Position numbers and translations under genes: made by a program. A DNA stretch of 28,693 nucleotides from Sporisorium sorghi (lineage: Eukaryota; Basidiomycota; Ustilaginomycetes; Ustilaginales; Ustilaginaceae). Position 1 is the first letter of the stretch, and each line of letters starts with the position of its first letter. The notes under the pieces are model-generated. The model saw only the letters and a program-made list of their open reading frames with translations, did not search any database and had not been told where the DNA came from. Location: NCBI GenBank assembly GCA_023212695.1, contig JALCCG010000265.1:1-28693 (forward strand), in the 5' to 3' direction. Below, one piece after another: positions 27,808 through 28,693 of this stretch.

Positions 27808-27834
27808 TAGGGTTAAGGGTTAAGGGTTAGGGTT
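27808..27834 (+). repeat. Interstitial telomere-like tract
   Basis: Four degenerate telomere units in a row: TAGGGTT, AAGGGTT, AAGGGTT and AGGGTT. They have the same orientation as the terminal array 780 bp away. They mark the boundary between normal arm sequence and the CpG-poor terminal segment. Confidence 0.9.
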
Positions 27835-27887
27835 CCAAGCCTGTGGAGGGCTGGGTTTGACTTTTGAGACATGTCTGGCTCTGCTGG

Positions 27888-28080
27888 AAGGCAGTCCAAT
27901 TCAAATCTGAGATGCATCTGTATTTGCTGGCAAGATGGTCTGCTACAAAATTGAGTGAAATTGTAGTCAGCAGCAAGACAGGCTACTTCAAAAAGGAAGA
28001 TGGTCAGATACAAATCCAAGATGGTCAACTACAAACTGGAAGACAGTCTGCTTCAACCCACATGACAATTGACTACAATG
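27888..28080 (+). repeat. Degenerate 21-22 bp tandem array
   Basis: Units resembling AAGAYRGTCWRCTWCAAA start at 27888, 27932, 27975, 27997, 28018 and 28040. Intervals are 44, 43, 22, 21 and 22 nt, all one or two units. More diverged units fit at about 27910, 27953 and 28062, and an isolated one at 28120. No open frame runs through the array. Confidence 0.7.
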
Positions 28081-28148
28081 GCCAAGCACAGCTAGCTGAG
28101 GCGTGAATGAATACAATTTGAAGACAGTCTGATAGTATCTTTGTCAGC

Positions 28149-28616
28149 ATGTCTCAGATCACCTGTCCCGTGTGCAGCTTTTGCCTATGCATCAACAAAC
28201 ATCACCAACCATTTACACAAGGCCCACGCTGGGGTACACGTCAGCCAGGAGGCAGCTGCAGCTGTAGGCCTGGTGGCATGCTCATGCGGACAGGTTGTCA
28301 TGAATGCAGTAGCACTGCAGAAGCACCAGGGCATCTGTAAGTGTCAGACAGCTCAGCCTCAGCTTGCAGCAATTCAGCCTGTGGTGTCAGCACCAGCACC
28401 TACTCCAGCAGCACCAGCAGCAGTGGCTGAGGCTGCACAGCCAGAGTCAGCTCCTGCAGCACTTGCAGTCAAGCAAGATGTTGGACCCTGCTCTCTTTGC
28501 TGAGGGGCAGCCAAAGCAGGTTGATCCTCCTGCAGATGCAATTTCAAATTTGGATTCAGACTCAGAGTTGGAGGATATTCCACTGGCTCTAGTCGATGAC
28601 AATTTGGATTCTGTAT
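28149..28616 (+). pseudogene. Subtelomeric zinc-finger gene, frame-broken and cut off by the telomere
   Basis: The ATG at 28149 gives MSQITCPVC. Near 28175 coding text moves to another frame (FAYASTNITNHLHKAH), so the two parts together outline a C2H2 finger. A second finger-like segment follows, VACSCGQVVMNAVALQKHQG, then I-C-K-C. A Pro/Ala/Gln linker leads to a stop at 28501. Before that stop, near 28475, coding text moves to a third frame, which has MLDPALFAEGQPKQVDPPAD and an acidic segment SNLDSDSELEDIPLALVDDN. It continues without a stop into the telomere repeats at 28617. I infer the 5' part of a larger gene lost by telomere addition and then decaying. Such C-x-C-G...L-x2-H-x3-C fingers occur in retrotransposon proteins. 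Subtelomeric RecQ-type helicase genes are known in U. maydis, but no helicase or reverse transcriptase domain remains to decide. Confidence 0.6.
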
Positions 28617-28693
28617 TTAGGGTTAGGGTTAGGGTTAGGGGTTAGGGTTAGGGTTAGGGTTAGGGTTAGGGTTAGGGTTAGGGTTAGGGTTAG
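28617..28693 (+). repeat. Terminal telomere array, TTAGGG
   Basis: Nearly thirteen TTAGGG units run to the end of the window, with one seven-base variant TTAGGGG at 28635-28641. The G-rich strand points outward, as at a right-hand chromosome end. Confidence 0.98.

Noticed and set aside
27566..27823. An 85-codon plus-strand frame before the interstitial telomere tract
   Set aside because: It reads into the telomere-like repeats and shows no motif or coding bias.
28337..28478. GTAAGT in the zinc-finger remnant as an intron donor
   Set aside because: The donor is perfect, but none of the AG acceptors that I checked downstream joins to the third frame, so a frameshift is the better reading.
1..28693. 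CRISPR arrays, tRNA or rRNA genes, biosynthetic gene cluster
   Set aside because: I found no spaced direct repeats of CRISPR type, no tRNA-like T-loop/acceptor arrangement and no rRNA. The enzymes present belong to unrelated pathways.

Overview
This window reads as the end of a chromosome from a smut-type basidiomycete fungus (Ustilaginomycotina, Ustilago/Sporisorium/Pseudozyma-like). The evidence is GC-rich coding sequence, short introns of 69-96 nt with CTRAY-type branch sites, long serine-rich orphan proteins, compact spacing and a terminal TTAGGG array at 28617-28693. The genus is an inference. The left edge is a run of 73 A and may be an assembly edge.

Layout. 74-2492 is gene-poor and holds two broken coding remnants: a reading frame at about 693-1158 that changes frame near 1043, and a signal-peptide-type start at 2107 whose downstream coding sequence is in another frame. 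2493-23326 is an ordinary dense arm. In order it has a 1075-aa orphan (-), 3-hydroxyanthranilate 3,4-dioxygenase (+), the ESCRT-III protein Did2/CHMP1 (+), the U1 snRNP protein U1-C (-), a very long PROPPIN (+), mitochondrial succinate-semialdehyde dehydrogenase (-), a small acidic-tailed protein with an ATG-only first exon (+), Tam41 (+), a coiled-coil orphan (+) and a GNAT acetyltransferase (+). 23327-24668 has no intact recognised gene but holds a second frame-broken signal-peptide sequence (-) and a perfect 15-bp inverted repeat. Then come an Mpo1-like membrane dioxygenase (-) and an alpha/beta-hydrolase (+). The hydrolase stops 1.2 kb before the telomere.

The last 0.9 kb differs in kind. 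A short interstitial telomere-like tract (27808-27834) is followed by about 780 bp with almost no CpG, a degenerate 21-22 bp tandem array, and a decayed zinc-finger gene that runs directly into the telomere array.

The intact genes are mostly housekeeping and do not form a pathway cluster: tryptophan-to-NAD synthesis, ESCRT-III recycling, splicing, phosphoinositide/autophagy, GABA shunt, mitochondrial CDP-DAG synthesis and sphingoid/fatty-acid alpha-oxidation. Divergent pairs share promoters of 0.6-0.9 kb. The points most worth a second look are the telomere-truncated zinc-finger element with its CpG-poor flank, the two frame-broken secreted-protein genes, and the frame-neutral U1-C intron with overlapping donor sites.
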